A stretch of 64,000 nucleotides of DNA from CBDBBY01 sp965203215 (lineage in GTDB: Bacteria > Pseudomonadota > Alphaproteobacteria > Rhodobacterales > Rhodobacteraceae): the NCBI GenBank assembly GCA_965203215.1, contig CBDBBY010000001.1:2232001-2296000 (forward strand). The letters run 5' to 3'. The position numbers and the translations under genes are program-made. The notes under the pieces were generated by a model. It was not told the DNA's origin. It was given only the letters and a program-made list of their open reading frames with translations, and did not search any database. Below are positions 47,468-57,128 of this stretch, piece by piece (positions within the stretch are counted from its first letter, which is position 1; every line of letters starts with the position of its first letter).

Positions 47468-47937
47468 TTAGAATCTCCAGTTTTCCGCCTCCATGAACCC
47501 TTCAAGGGACGGGCAACGGACTTCGAAATGGTCGCAGATGTTTGGCATCTTCGCCCCGTTCTGGGGATTGCTCTCCATCGTAACAACTGTTCCTTCAAGG
47601 ACATATGCCCGCGCGACAATGAAAGGGTCCGCGTTGAGTCCGCCCTTCTGAAGCTTGCGACGCTCAATGACCTGCTGGAAATGCTGCACTCTGAAAATTC
47701 TGTTGACGACATGTGCTTCATCGGCGTGGGCATAGGAAACATCCCTATATTTTCGCTTGCCCAATCACGCGACGTCGAGACACGATGATTTCCTATTTCG
47801 CGCCTGACTTCACGGGGGGACGTGATTCCATCGTTCGCCGCCAACTCGTCAAACCGATCCCAAAGCGTCGGGAATCGGCTCCGGTAGTAGCTGTCGAATA
47901 GCTGGCAAAACGCATTGGTGTCGAAGACGTAGCTCAA
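47468..47937 (-). pseudogene. PIN-domain protein (DUF4411 type), frameshifted
   Basis: MSYVFDTNAFCQLFDSYYRS carries the first PIN Asp, and ANDGITSPREVRREI the next acidic region. Near 47775 the frame changes to FQQVIERRKLQKGGLNADPF, then ARAYVLEGTVVTMESNPQNG and MPNICDHFEVRC, the normal DUF4411 end. Such proteins pair with ImmA/IrrE-type partners, as here. The start overlaps the upstream gene by four bases. Confidence 0.75.
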
Positions 47938-48525
47938 GGCTGCGTCCGTGCAACATGGTTCTCAAGCTGGGTCAGGTGCCGGGGCTTCATGTCGAGGAAG
48001 TCGGCCAGCTGGTCGTAATCGATCCGGTTTTGGCAATATCGACCAAAGGCAAGGTTGATGTACTCCGTGCCCAGGCAAGCAATCTTCGTGCAATAGTGAT
48101 TGCCGCCCCCATTGCTACTGCGGAACTGTTCGGCCCACTGTCTCGCAGCCTGCTCGTACTCGCCCGAAGTGATCAGATCTCGATCGCGGAATTCCCGATA
48201 GACAAACTCCCGACTCACGCTGAAGCGCTCTGCCAAGCGCTGAGCCGAAGCTCGGTCCGGAGGCAAATCGGCGATCGCTTCGTCAAACCGATCTCGCGGC
48301 ACCATTGTCCGTGCCGCCATGCTGTTGCAGATGACCTCGGTCCGCCGGTTTTCCCGCGAAAGGCGATCAACGAATTCGTCGCTTGTCGCATCGACGCCGC
48401 CGGTTCGGAAGAGAAGATGCGCCAATTCGTCGAACAGCATGAAGATCTGCCGGGTCTTCGCCGTCGAATTATTCGACATAAATGATCGGGAACTCGTCGT
48501 CATACAGGCAGAACCCGGAATAGCC
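47934..48525 (-). pseudogene. ImmA/IrrE-type protease partner of the PIN protein, truncated
   Basis: Reads GFCLYDDEFPIIYV, then after a one-base insertion near 48478 NNSTAKTRQIFMLFDELAHL and the C-terminal half to the stop. The zinc motif, normally HELAH, is DELAH here. The N-terminal part is missing and the sequence meets an IS110 outer motif (48548-48575). Expected function with DUF4411 is an addiction-like or stress-response pair; this copy is dead. Confidence 0.7.
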
Positions 48526-48685
48526 CGGCTCTCTGAACTGGTCTTTATATCATGGTTGAGATATAGAAGTAATGGGGGCTCGCACGGATTTCTCCGTTGG
48601 CCAGTTGATCGGTCGCCGAGATAGAAAATCAGCGGGTTGCAGCGGTTTCGAATTCGCATTTCAGTGATGTCAACGCGTACCGTCG

Positions 48686-48714
48686 TTGTCAGAAATGAAA
48701 TAGTCAACTATATT
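48686..48714 (+). promoter_or_regulatory. Promoter of the retropepsin operon
   Basis: TTGTCA, 17 bases, TATATT, in a locally AT-rich stretch about 110 bases before the first gene. Confidence 0.6.
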
Positions 48715-48823
48715 GTAATTGTTCACGAACGAAACATCTTGCGGCGCCGAGGAAAGGAACGGCGGTCCGCACAACATGTTGAAGGATCAACTTCGATCAA
48801 CGCATGAAAAAGGGGATACGGCG

Positions 48824-49114
48824 ATGACTGAAGAGTTGGCGAGTGCTGCTGAAGATACCAACATCAAGCCGCTGCTTGGCGAAGAAATCAGTTATTACGA
48901 GTCCAGAAAGGAAGAGTTGATAAAGGATCACATCAACCGACATTTGCTTATAAAAGGATCCGAATTGATCGGCAGCTTCGAAACCAGAGATCAGGCGATT
49001 GCCGAAGGATACCGTCGTTACGGCGTAGGTCCATTCCTCGTGAGACTCACCGGGGAAGATACACCCGTCGGGTATGTGCCTGCGCTTGCGTTGGGAATTC
49101 CGCTTTGCCAATAG
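48824..49114 (+). CDS. Small DUF5678-like protein
   Basis: 96 aa from the ATG at 48824, chosen for its ribosome site (AAGGGGA eight bases upstream); an ATG at 48776 is in frame but lacks one. The segment HLLIKGSELIGSFETRDQAI, then GYRRYGVGPFLVRLTGED, has the strand-turn-helix pattern of DUF5678-like proteins that accompany retropepsin-like proteins in bacteria. No catalytic residues. It overlaps or abuts the next gene. Confidence 0.55.
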   Translation: MTEELASAAEDTNIKPLLGEEISYYESRKEELIKDHINRHLLIKGSELIGSFETRDQAIAEGYRRYGVGPFLVRLTGEDTPVGYVPALALGIPLCQ

Positions 49115-49488
49115 TGAATTTTCGTGTTGGGAGCGGAGGCGGTGATGCCGATATGGAACATGCGCCAGGGGTGCTGTCAGCCAAAGGTCCGATTGTTCCC
49201 GTTACAATAACTGTTCCAGACGCAGTTCAAAGTTCACACGTCAATCTGGGATCCCCAATTCCAGAACCGGTAACTGGATTTGCATTGATTGACACGGGAG
49301 CAACCAGTTCCTGTTTCAACAATTCGTCTGCGTTGAAGGCTGGGTTGCCAACAGTTGGCAAGAGCAGGATGGCATCGGCATCACATCCTGAGAATGAAGT
49401 TCCCTTGTACGCAGGCAAAATGCTGTTGCCTGGCCTAAACTTCGACGTGAAATCAGGCTTAGGCGGAAGTTCCTTGGGGCTGTTTTGA
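49105..49488 (+). CDS. Retropepsin-like aspartic protease, possibly 3' truncated
   Basis: Possible starts are TTG at 49105, GTG at 49114 or ATG at 49153 (the last has GGAGG upstream). VTGFALIDTGATSSCFNNSS carries the DTGA active-site loop, followed by LPTVGKSRMASASHPENEVP and KMLLPGLNFDV, as in retropepsin-type single-domain proteases that act as dimers. Family members usually continue for 30-40 residues with a GRD-type strand near the end. Here the frame stops at GSSLGLF, 75 bases before a transposon, so the last strand is probably lost. Confidence 0.7.
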   Translation: MPIVNFRVGSGGGDADMEHAPGVLSAKGPIVPVTITVPDAVQSSHVNLGSPIPEPVTGFALIDTGATSSCFNNSSALKAGLPTVGKSRMASASHPENEVPLYAGKMLLPGLNFDVKSGLGGSSLGLF

Positions 49489-50398
49489 ACAACTCTTTGA
49501 ATGTCCGGCATATTTTGCGGATTCCGGCTGTGCGTCCACTGGACACGCTGCTTTAGGGAGGGGCTACCGCATGGGGACCTTCGCGTTAAGCAGCCTCAGC
49601 GCCTTCGCTTGGATCGGCGTCGGCGAGGCGGGGACGTCGAATCCCGGCTTTCCCGGTCCCGAGGGCTCGATCCGGTTCATCGTGAGCGTTCCGAGCTGCT
49701 CGAGCAGTCCCCGGAAGTCGTGGACGTCCTCGCCCGAGCTCGTGCGCTTGGTGGCTGCTTTCCGCCTGGCCTGCGGCGAGCGCTCGGCCTTGGCGACGGG
49801 CGAGTCGCGGACCGGGCCGTGCTCGTCGTCGAACAGCATCGGGGCGAGCGCGTCGCGCATATTCTTTTCGACATAGTACGCGAGCATGCAGATCAGGAAG
49901 TGGGCGCGGACCCTCGGCTCGAGGCGGTGGCGGATCGGGCGGACCTGGAGGTCGGACGCCTTCATCGTCCGGAACGCCCTCTCGACCCGGCCCAGTCTCT
50001 TGTAGGTTTCGACGACGGCGGCGGCGGACATCCGCTTTTCCGGCACGTTGGTCCGAACCACGTAGAATCCGTCCAGGGCCGCCTCGTCGGCGATATTTTG
50101 CTTTTTGCGCCTCCAGGAGAAGGATCCCGTTCCGATCCTCAGATCGAAATGCTTCCGCATCTTGCGCTTGTCGAGGGCGCGCTCGGCGCGCCTCCGGATC
50201 GCATCGGCACTCCGGAGCGGCCGCTTCTCCCGGCGGACCGCGCGGCGGATCTCGATCAGATCTTGCGTCGCCGCCGAGATCAAGTCCCTGCGCTTGCGGG
50301 TCCGCTCTTCGGCCAGCAGAGGGTTTTTGCAGACGACCAGCCGCTCGCCGGGGAACAGTTCTTGGCATTCGATCTCCGCCATGTCCCGCTCGTCGAAC

Positions 50399-50549
50399 AG
50401 CGTGGGCTGCAGCGCGCCGTTTTCGGCCAGGGCGCCAACCCCGGCGGCCCTGAGGGCGAAGATCCAGTCGTAGCCGTTCGGCTCGAGATCCTCGCGGACG
50501 CGCGCCTGCGTGATCATGCCCCGGTCTCCGACGAACACCGCCCGCTTCA
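50399..50549. repeat. 151-bp direct repeat, left copy (long target duplication)
   Basis: Same as 52488-52638 apart from one difference seen (GCCAACCCC against GCCGACCCC). It directly abuts the left end of the inserted element. Confidence 0.92.
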
Positions 50550-52487
50550 CCTGACTTCGACATTTTTTTCTGCCAACCACTTGTTTTTTCGTGTTTGTGC
50601 CTAAATTTTAGGCACTACATTCCGCTGTTTTTCAGGCTGTTCCCGGCGGCCTCATTCGATCCAGTAGGGCGTGCGGGACATCGGAAGTCCCAGGGTCCGG
50701 CAGATGCGGTCCATGTCCGGCGTCGTTTTCGACGGGAGCGCGTAGCGCCGTTTCGAACGCATGTCGCGCACGATCGAGCATTGCCGGGCGGCGAGGGCGG
50801 TCCGGATCCTTTCCGGCGACATCCGCTCCCCCTGCCGCAGCGCGATCCTATACGCCAGATGACGCACGCAGGCGAACGCCATGTAGGCGATGGCGATGTG
50901 CGCCTTCACCCGGTCGGGCTTCCAGTGGAACACCGGCCGCACCTTGAGGTCGTGCTTGGTGATCCGGAAGCTCTCCTCGACCCTCCAGAGTTCGCGGTAG
51001 CGGGCGAACAGCTCGGAATGGCCCATGTCGGGCGTATTGGTGACGACGCCCTTCAGCCCGTCCCAGCGGGCGGCCTCCTTGATCTTTGTCTCGTCGACTT
51101 CCAGCCGGGCCTTTCCCGTGAGCTTGACGAACCGGCCGAAGCCGCGTCCGGAGAGTGCCTGAGCGGGATTGGCGCTTCGGCCGAGCTTGCGGACCAGCTT
51201 GTCGATCGCCTTCTTCCGGTCGGCGGCGTCCTTTTTGGCCCGCTTCCGGCTCCAGCCGACGACGATGCGGCGACCCTTGTGCTTGAACTCAGCCGAAAGC
51301 GAGTCCTCGGAGCCGCCGGTCGTCTTGTAGGCTTCGAGGTCGAGAATCCGCTCCTTCAAGTCCTTCGGCAGCGATTTCAGCCGGGCGCCGACAATATACT
51401 GGAGATCCCGGTCCTCCATGTCCTTGAGGTTCGCCTCGCCGAACATGCCCCGGTCGGCGACATGGATCGCCGTCTCGACCCCTTCGCGCTTCCGCATGTT
51501 CTCCAGCGACGGGATCAGGCTCTTTCCTTCATACTCCGATCCCGGGAACACTTCGTAGCCGATCGGCAGCCCGTCGGACGCGGCCATCAGCGCAAGCAGG
51601 ACCTGGGTCCGGGCGTGCCGGCCGTTCTTGGAGAAGCCGAACTCGCGCAGTCCGTCCGCATCGACCGACTCGAAGTGCAGCGTCGTGCAGTCGAAGAAGA
51701 CCACGCTCGCCGGCTCCGGCAGAAGCCTCCGCGCCGCCCCGGCCGCGAGATCCTTCATGCTTTCGATCGCTTTTTCGTCCAGCCGGTCCATCATCCGGTA
51801 GATCCTCTGCACCGGGATCGAAACTCCGAGATCGCTCTCCAGCCGCCTTGCGGTGCCGCGCTTGCTTTCGGGATTGGCGATGCGCGCCGTCGCGATATGC
51901 CGAAGCGTCTCGCGCGCCGTGCGGTTCCTCTTGGTCGGCAGCAGCCCGTCGAAGCCAAGCTGGCGGTAGACGGCCCCGTAGGCCTCGTGGAAGCCGGTCA
52001 CGACCCGATGCTCCTCGCGGGTCTCCTCGATGACGACCGGCGGACCCGCCTTCGCCTTCTCCCGCCGGGTCTCGATCGCCAGATCGACGAGCTTCTCCTG
52101 CGGAAGCAGGGAGGGCTGCCGCTCGCACCGGATTTCGACCTTGATGGTCTCGCCGAGCTCCATGAGCTCCTCCAGTTCGGCGTCGGTCTTGGCGACGCCG
52201 ACGTGGCGGACGATGCGCTGGCTCACTTTCCGGCCCTCGCGCACGGATTCGACGAGCTGGACGGACTTCCTGGAGCTTCCGGGCCTGGCTTTGACGCGGA
52301 GGAACATGATGCAATTCCTGATTCGGCGTTTTCCGAACCGCTAGCATGCTTTTCCGGAATGCGCAAGATTATTGTCCTTGAAGCACTACATTTTCCGCTG
52401 GAGCACGACGGAGCCGGAATTCCCTTGCGCGCAACGCCCCGGAAAGCCGGAACGGCGCTGAAATCGAGTCAAACTGTCGAAGTCAGG
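50550..52487 (-). mobile_element. Complete IS1634-type element (type B), 1938 bp
   Basis: Ends CCTGACTTCGACA (50550) and TGTCGAAGTCAGG (to 52487) are perfect 13-bp inverted repeats. Flanked by 151-bp direct repeats, in line with the long, variable target duplications known for IS1634. A truncated second copy begins with the same end at 62572. Confidence 0.92.
50652..52307 (-). CDS. IS1634-family transposase (type B)
   Basis: 551 aa, complete. Motifs: VVFFDCTTLHFESVDADGLR with the first Asp, IHVADRGMFGEANLKDME with the second, YRELWRVEESFRITKHDLKV with the catalytic Glu of the IS4/IS1634 DDE fold, and HIAIAYMAFACVRHL after it. The N-terminal MFLRVKARPGSSRKSVQLVE segment is typical. It shares little sequence with type A apart from the fold. 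Probably active, since the element is recently inserted. Confidence 0.92.
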   Translation of the reverse strand: MFLRVKARPGSSRKSVQLVESVREGRKVSQRIVRHVGVAKTDAELEELMELGETIKVEIRCERQPSLLPQEKLVDLAIETRREKAKAGPPVVIEETREEHRVVTGFHEAYGAVYRQLGFDGLLPTKRNRTARETLRHIATARIANPESKRGTARRLESDLGVSIPVQRIYRMMDRLDEKAIESMKDLAAGAARRLLPEPASVVFFDCTTLHFESVDADGLREFGFSKNGRHARTQVLLALMAASDGLPIGYEVFPGSEYEGKSLIPSLENMRKREGVETAIHVADRGMFGEANLKDMEDRDLQYIVGARLKSLPKDLKERILDLEAYKTTGGSEDSLSAEFKHKGRRIVVGWSRKRAKKDAADRKKAIDKLVRKLGRSANPAQALSGRGFGRFVKLTGKARLEVDETKIKEAARWDGLKGVVTNTPDMGHSELFARYRELWRVEESFRITKHDLKVRPVFHWKPDRVKAHIAIAYMAFACVRHLAYRIALRQGERMSPERIRTALAARQCSIVRDMRSKRRYALPSKTTPDMDRICRTLGLPMSRTPYWIE

Positions 52488-52638
52488 AGCGTGGGCTGCA
52501 GCGCGCCGTTTTCGGCCAGGGCGCCGACCCCGGCGGCCCTGAGGGCGAAGATCCAGTCGTAGCCGTTCGGCTCGAGATCCTCGCGGACGCGCGCCTGCGT
52601 GATCATGCCCCGGTCTCCGACGAACACCGCCCGCTTCA
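52488..52638. repeat. 151-bp direct repeat, right copy
   Basis: Partner of 50399-50549; begins AGCGTGGGCTGCAGCGCG and ends ACCGCCCGCTTCA. Confidence 0.92.
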
Positions 52639-53389
52639 GTCCGAAGCGGTCGCGGAGCTTGCCGACCTGCGCGGCCACGGTGGAGGGGTCGGACGCGTTC
52701 CCGGGGAACGCCTCGACGGCGACCGGTCGTCCTTCGGCGTCGCACAGCAGACCGAATTCGATCTGCGGCAGCCCTTTCTTGCCGTCGCGCGAGTATCCTC
52801 GATCAACCAGCGGGCAGGTCCGGCTGTAGCTCCAGACCGAGGTCAGATCGTAGAGGACCGGGCTTCCTTCGCTTAGATGCTTCTCGGCCAGCGCCTTCTC
52901 GATCCTCGGCTGGCGCTCGAGGAGCCAGTCCATGGTCTCGTAGAGCCGGTCCTCGCTCAAGGTCTCCGGTAGGCCGAGCTGCGACGCCAATGTGGAGACC
53001 GCCGTCTCCGGCCGGAAGAGCCGGGCGGCGGCGAGCTTCGATCCCGGCTCCAGAATCCGCTGCGCGACCAGGGCGACCGCCAGATCCCGCGACCGCGAGC
53101 GCCGGGATGCGATCTCCCGGTCGCTGCAGCACGGGAACGCCGCCGCCGTCCTCGCGGCGCTGCGCGGCTGCGGCATCGACCGGGCGATCGTGAACGCGTC
53201 CTCGAGCTTGGCGGGCGCGTCGGCGGGATCGGCGCCGCTCAGGATCTTGCGGATCTTCTCGACCGCATCCGGGGGAAGCTTGGTGATGTTGGCGAGGGTG
53301 CGCTTCTTGGCCTTTCCGCCCTCGCGGTAGGCTTGGCGGATCAGGATCGTGGGCCGCGAGTTGCGGTTGGGGACGACATCGACAAACAT

Positions 53390-53772
53390 GGATACCGTGT
53401 ATCACAAGAAAAGTCTTTTAAAAATGGTAAAATATCACAATATGGTGAATAAAGCATGGATACATCCTGCAGCCAAAAAAACGGCCGGATTCCGCCGCAA
53501 CCCATTGCTGAAGAAAGATAAAATGCGAGGCGAAGCTTCAAAATCGCACGGAACTTCCGCTTAGGGGTTGAACTGTCCGGCAGAGATGGGATTATAGCCT
53601 TGATCGGTCGCGATCTGCTCAAGATCGCGATATTTGTCTACAATGGGCCCGATGGAACCTTTACCTTGGCTTTCTAATGGCGTGATTCAGTGTCTATCCG
53701 AAAAGCTACAACTCATTGAATTTAAGTAATTAAATTGGATTTTTGTTTGCGAATGTTTCCGGAATGCGATAG
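53390..53772. other. Non-coding stretch after IS1634-A
   Basis: AT-richer than its surroundings, no recognisable gene. It contains one perfect 9-bp hairpin (TCGCGATCT/AGATCGCGA) near 53605-53630. The right end of the type A element must lie here but I cannot fix it. Confidence 0.45.
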
Positions 53773-54155
53773 GATTTCCTCGGATTCGCCGCGATTTCGC
53801 CGGCCGTTTTGGAATCTTCGGAAGATTTCGACATGCGGAAGGTCATTTCCGAGCAGTCCTTTCTGGACTCGAACGACATCGGGGCGATCAAGCTGGACGC
53901 AAAGTCGCGGAACGACGTCCCGGCGCTCCAGATCGGGCTTCAGGCGATCTGCATGAACGAAGAGACGCGGACCGAGTGGTTCCGTCTTCTGGACGCGCAC
54001 ATCCTTCCGGGGCGGCGCCGGAACACGGGCCGCCCGGGGATGGACCTGTGACGGATTCTGGCGATGGGCGTTCTGAAGCAGGGTCTCCGGTGCGACTTTG
54101 ACCGTTTCCGGGAGATCGCGGACCGTCACGCGGACGTCCAAGCGTTTCTGGACCG
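53773..54155 (+). pseudogene. ISNCY-type transposase, N-terminal remnant with nonsense codon
   Basis: ISEQSFLDSNDIGAIKLDAK, LLDAHILPGRRRNTGRPGMD then TGA at 54049-54051 where the family has Trp, and onward in the same frame RILAMGVLKQGLRCDFDRFR EIADRHADVQAF. Ends at the start of a mod fragment. Confidence 0.65.
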
Positions 54156-54159
54156 CGAC

Positions 54160-54735
54160 ATCTTCTGCATCAGCTTCAGGACTTTGAGATTTTCGCCTTC
54201 GATAAAGATGTTGTCGGTGGATTCGAAATTCACCGACTCGGCCCGGTCCGGGTTCAGAGTCGCGACGCTCGGCTGCTGGATGATTTTCATGCATTGCGCC
54301 TTGTCCGGCCAGACGAGCCCGAAGCGCTCGTTGCGCGCCTCGATCCAATCGCCAAGCGTCCGCCGCAGCGTTTCGAAGTCAATATGTCCGTCGGACAGGC
54401 ACTCGGGAAAACTCTGCGCGAGGAAATTTTTCAGCATGTCACGCTTTCGCGATGCCACTTCGTCCGAAGGCGCGAAACGCGCTTTCATTCCGCGTTCAAG
54501 CGCCGCCAAGCTCAATTGCGCGCCTTTTGTTGATGAAGCCTTCGCGTTGCCTCCCATCAGTACCACCCGTAGAGCCTTGTCCGTGTTCGCCCCCATGTGC
54601 CGAGCGCAAAAGAGTGCTCCATGATGTCCATCATCGATTGACCGGGCTTCAGTATCTCGAAGTACGGATTGCCTTCCGCCTCGCTGCACTCGACGTAGGC
54701 AATGCCCGCTTTGTGCTCGCGTGCCCAATTTTTGC
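54160..54735 (-). pseudogene. Second copy of the PLD-nuclease/mod junction
   Basis: Matches about 43410-43990 with many substitutions: the end of the PLD-like protein (WAREHKAGIAYVECSEAEGN to RTRLYGWY) and the first 180 codons of Mod up to IFIEGENLKVLKLMQ, just before DPPY. The divergence shows a different, related restriction operon rather than a recent copy. Confidence 0.85.
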
Positions 54736-54764
54736 GTTCACCCATTGATGCGACTCCGCCTTGA

Positions 54765-54905
54765 AGCCGGGGCGGCGGATCCCTCAAGCTGCGTCCAGTT
54801 GAAGATCAACAACCGAATGGACCTAGAATGCAAGCAATCGGAATTCACAGGGCGTTTGCAAGCGTTGCGGAGATCGCCTCCCGCTGGAGGACGCCGGAGA
54901 ACTGG
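54765..54905. repeat. Dispersed repeat shared with 45228-45365
   Basis: Second copy of the segment with AAGCTGCGTCCAGTTGAAG and CAGGGCGTTTGCAAGCG. Confidence 0.55.
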
Positions 54906-55171
54906 TTTTCCACGAAGATCCATCGGCTCATCATCATGACATTGATCCGAATTTCGTCGCCTGCCTTGTAACCTGCTCCCGGCAGCAGAAATTCAATGAA
55001 GCGAGTTGAAGAACCGGGACGCATCGAAACCGCGGAAGGGACTTGGATCGCTTGCGCGATCGGACGAGGAGGCACTCGGGAGTGAACCTTTCCTTCAAGC
55101 GGACATCCGATCGGCACGGTCATGAATTCGGATGCCCGACCGTTTCCGAGGGGCATCGAACCTGAAACCAA
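54906..55171 (-). CDS. Unrecognised protein fragment
   Basis: Frame from ATG at 55171 (MVSGSMPLGNGRASEFMTVP) ending in RFIEFLLPGAGYKAGDEIRI and NVMMMSRWIFVENQF before it enters the dispersed repeat. The composition looks like a real beta-rich domain (Pro/Gly turns, alternating hydrophobics), but I do not recognise it. It is probably a truncated gene. Confidence 0.35.
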
Positions 55172-55485
55172 GTCTTGGCATTCCCGATCGAAATTGCAGA
55201 ACTAACGGCACGCTACTATGCACCGCGGACACGGCCGCCGGCTCCGCGCCCGGGACGGCGCCGGTCGCCGACAGCGCCGCGCGCGCAGCTCGCAGCAGGC
55301 CAGCCGCTTGCGTCGGGCGGGGCGGGCCTTCCGTCCGCTCGACTTGGGGCGGGCCGTCAGGCCGTCGAGCTCGACGTCGATCAAGCCGTCCGGGAAGAAG
55401 CACCGGGAAGATACGGGAAACGTATTCATGGAGGTCGGTCCGTACCCTGACACTGGCGTTCCATCAACGTCGTGTACAGGTTCAA
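55172..55485. other. Unassigned GC-rich stretch
   Basis: Several overlapping frames on both strands, none with a recognisable family or ribosome site. Probably decayed transposon sequence. Confidence 0.4.
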
Positions 55486-55608
55486 GGGTGCATCTCATGA
55501 TTATTGGTCAGGGTGCCGCGGCGCTGCAAGCCATCCAAAACACACAACCTTGGCGACACTGTTCGAGGGTTCCAATAGTGGCTAACCAAGAATCATGAGA
55601 CACACCCC
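55486..55608. repeat. About 120-bp inverted-repeat element
   Basis: Ends GGGTGCATCTCATGATTATT and AACCAAGAATCATGAGACAC are inverted repeats related to the ISKra4-derived ends elsewhere. The interior shows only weak similarity to the ISKra4 tail. Confidence 0.6.
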
Positions 55609-55783
55609 TTCTCATTTGGAATGAGTTCTCCGCTGCGCCCTTCAGCAAACTGTTCGTCTTCGCTGTCCGGTAGCCGCTCAGGAATCCGATCAGGCCGGAC
55701 GCGGCGCCTGCGACAAGGCGGCCAACGCCCAGAACAGGCGCACGTCCATTTCAAGGCTGCGGTTTTCGCGGGGGTCGTGCTTG

Positions 55784-55861
55784 CAACCCTCCGAACGCCG
55801 AAATCCGACCACGCACAAGTGCGCAAAACAGATTTCATCAAGAAAAATGAACCGTATCCCC
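55784..55861 (-). pseudogene. ISKra4 left-end remnant
   Basis: CTTGCAACCCTCCGAACGCC and ATTTCATCAAGAAAAATGAA match the complement of the ISKra4 left end at 32708-32790. Confidence 0.6.
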
Positions 55862-55867
55862 TGTCGC

Positions 55868-56557
55868 TTAACTGTCTTCCTCCAAAAAACTGTAAATTCT
55901 CGGATCAAATCGTCTTGCAGTCAAAATTTCCTCTGCCTTGATGCTAATCCGATGAGTTGAATACTCAATGGGATTTGTTGATTGCCCACCCGGTTCGCTA
56001 TACAAAACCCAATACTTTCGTGTAATCTTTGCTATTTTAGTGTCGTTTCCACAAATCCCACTAGCATAAGGAATTAAATCAACATATTTATATCTAAAAG
56101 TTAATGATTTTGGTGGAAATCCAATGAATATTTCACCATTTTTTAAAGTCAATTCAACTAAGTATCCTTCTTCAATAGAGTTTAGAATCGTCAAGAATAG
56201 TGAGTCGCTTTGATTTCCCATTTCAATCTTTAAGTATTTGGCCTCATCCTTGAAAATTAGAAAATTCAACAGGTGCGGCAAGTATGATGCAGCAAATATA
56301 GAAAAATAAACGATAATATATTCAGGACCAATCGAATAAAGACTTAGGCTTGGAAAAATTACATAATTATTTGGTATCAGATACAAAGTATACAAAACAA
56401 AAAAAATCACGCCGCCGCAATATATAGAATCATATATAATCACTGGGCGTGAAATCAAATTTACCGAAAATTTTGTATAATTGCAAATCGATATAAACCG
56501 ATAGCCGATAACCGCAGCTGCCGTTATAATAAATATAATTATTGGCGATATCGACAT
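55868..56557 (-). CDS. Membrane protein with C-terminal cytosolic domain, AT-rich island
   Basis: 229 aa from the ATG at 56557 (MSISPIIIFIITAAAVIG), since upstream residues do not look coding. Three membrane helices (residues 3-20, about 42-60 and 73-92) are followed by VELTLKNGEIFIGFPPKSLT and SIKAEEILTARRFDPRIYSF. A small strand-rich domain after membrane helices with a LxNGxxxIGF pattern recalls DUF6338-like proteins, only as a suggestion. Codon use is strongly AT-rich, unlike the rest of the window. Last gene of a three-gene minus-strand set. Confidence 0.6.
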   Translation of the reverse strand: MSISPIIIFIITAAAVIGYRFISICNYTKFSVNLISRPVIIYDSIYCGGVIFFVLYTLYLIPNNYVIFPSLSLYSIGPEYIIVYFSIFAASYLPHLLNFLIFKDEAKYLKIEMGNQSDSLFLTILNSIEEGYLVELTLKNGEIFIGFPPKSLTFRYKYVDLIPYASGICGNDTKIAKITRKYWVLYSEPGGQSTNPIEYSTHRISIKAEEILTARRFDPRIYSFLEEDS

Positions 56558-56855
56558 TTTAATCCACCAATTGTCATGAGTCGAATGTAAGTTGAATCTA
56601 CTGGATGGAAATACATAAGGTGTGTCCACCGCAAGCATTTTTCGATATATTTCGCAGCAACGACGCCGCAGCTAAACCGGAAACTCCTAAAACAGCTTTG
56701 TGCCAGTTTCCGAGATTTAATTTTTAAATCCCGCATGATCCATATTCCTATACTAAAACAAATTTCCAAACTCAGCGCATAACTCAAAACAGCCGTGCCT
56801 ATAAATTGCAGGAAGAGTCTTTATACACATTATTTTGTGTTGCATGAAGTGCTTG

Positions 56856-57128
56856 TTATTGCTTTGATTCACAATTTGACATTATTTTATAAAATTTTTG
56901 ACCCAATTTGCCGTTAAGAACTTTATTAATATTAACATATCGGACCCCGTGCTTAGTCCAGTTCTCTTCTACTTTTTTGCTCTCACTGTCTGTTTTCCTC
57001 CCTACTTTAGAAATTGCGCTATTCTCAAGATACTCTTGAGAATTGTATTTTTCATTGTGCGGCAATTTTTCATCATGATATGAAAACACACTTTGAGGTT
57101 CTCCTGCACTATTTTCTTTTATTGGCAT
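56856..57128 (-). CDS. Small hydrophilic protein, AT-rich island
   Basis: 90 aa, Lys/Asn/Ser-rich (SKVGRKTDSESKKVEENWTK). Its ATG overlaps the end of the repeat-protein gene by ten bases, so the two are probably co-translated. No signal peptide, no known motif. Confidence 0.5.
   Translation of the reverse strand: MPIKENSAGEPQSVFSYHDEKLPHNEKYNSQEYLENSAISKVGRKTDSESKKVEENWTKHGVRYVNINKVLNGKLGQKFYKIMSNCESKQ

Larger units (their letters stand above)
49564..53389 (-). pseudogene. IS1634-type transposase (type A), interrupted by a second IS
   Basis: N-terminal part 53389-52488 (MFVDVVPNRNSRPTILIRQA, VLYDLTSVWSYSRTCP, QIEFGLLCDAEGRPVAVE, RAVFVGDRGMI) and C-terminal part 50549-49564 (LAPMLFDDEHGPVRDSPV and GLLEQLGTLTMNRIEPSG) are separated by an inserted element at 50550-52487. 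Collapsing the 151-bp direct repeat gives 902+835 = 1737 bases, exactly 579 codons including the stop, in frame. So the gene was intact before insertion. First DDE Asp is in LYDLTS, second in VGDRGM. Confidence 0.9.

Noticed and set aside
16647..54155. TGA reassigned to tryptophan, because several frames have internal TGA
   Set aside because: Only one of the interrupted positions clearly expects Trp (ISNCY); the others expect Gln or Cys, and many intact genes such as the FGGY kinase end in TGA.
55172..55485. Several overlapping GC-rich ORFs
   Set aside because: No family, no ribosome site, and all frames on both strands are equally open.
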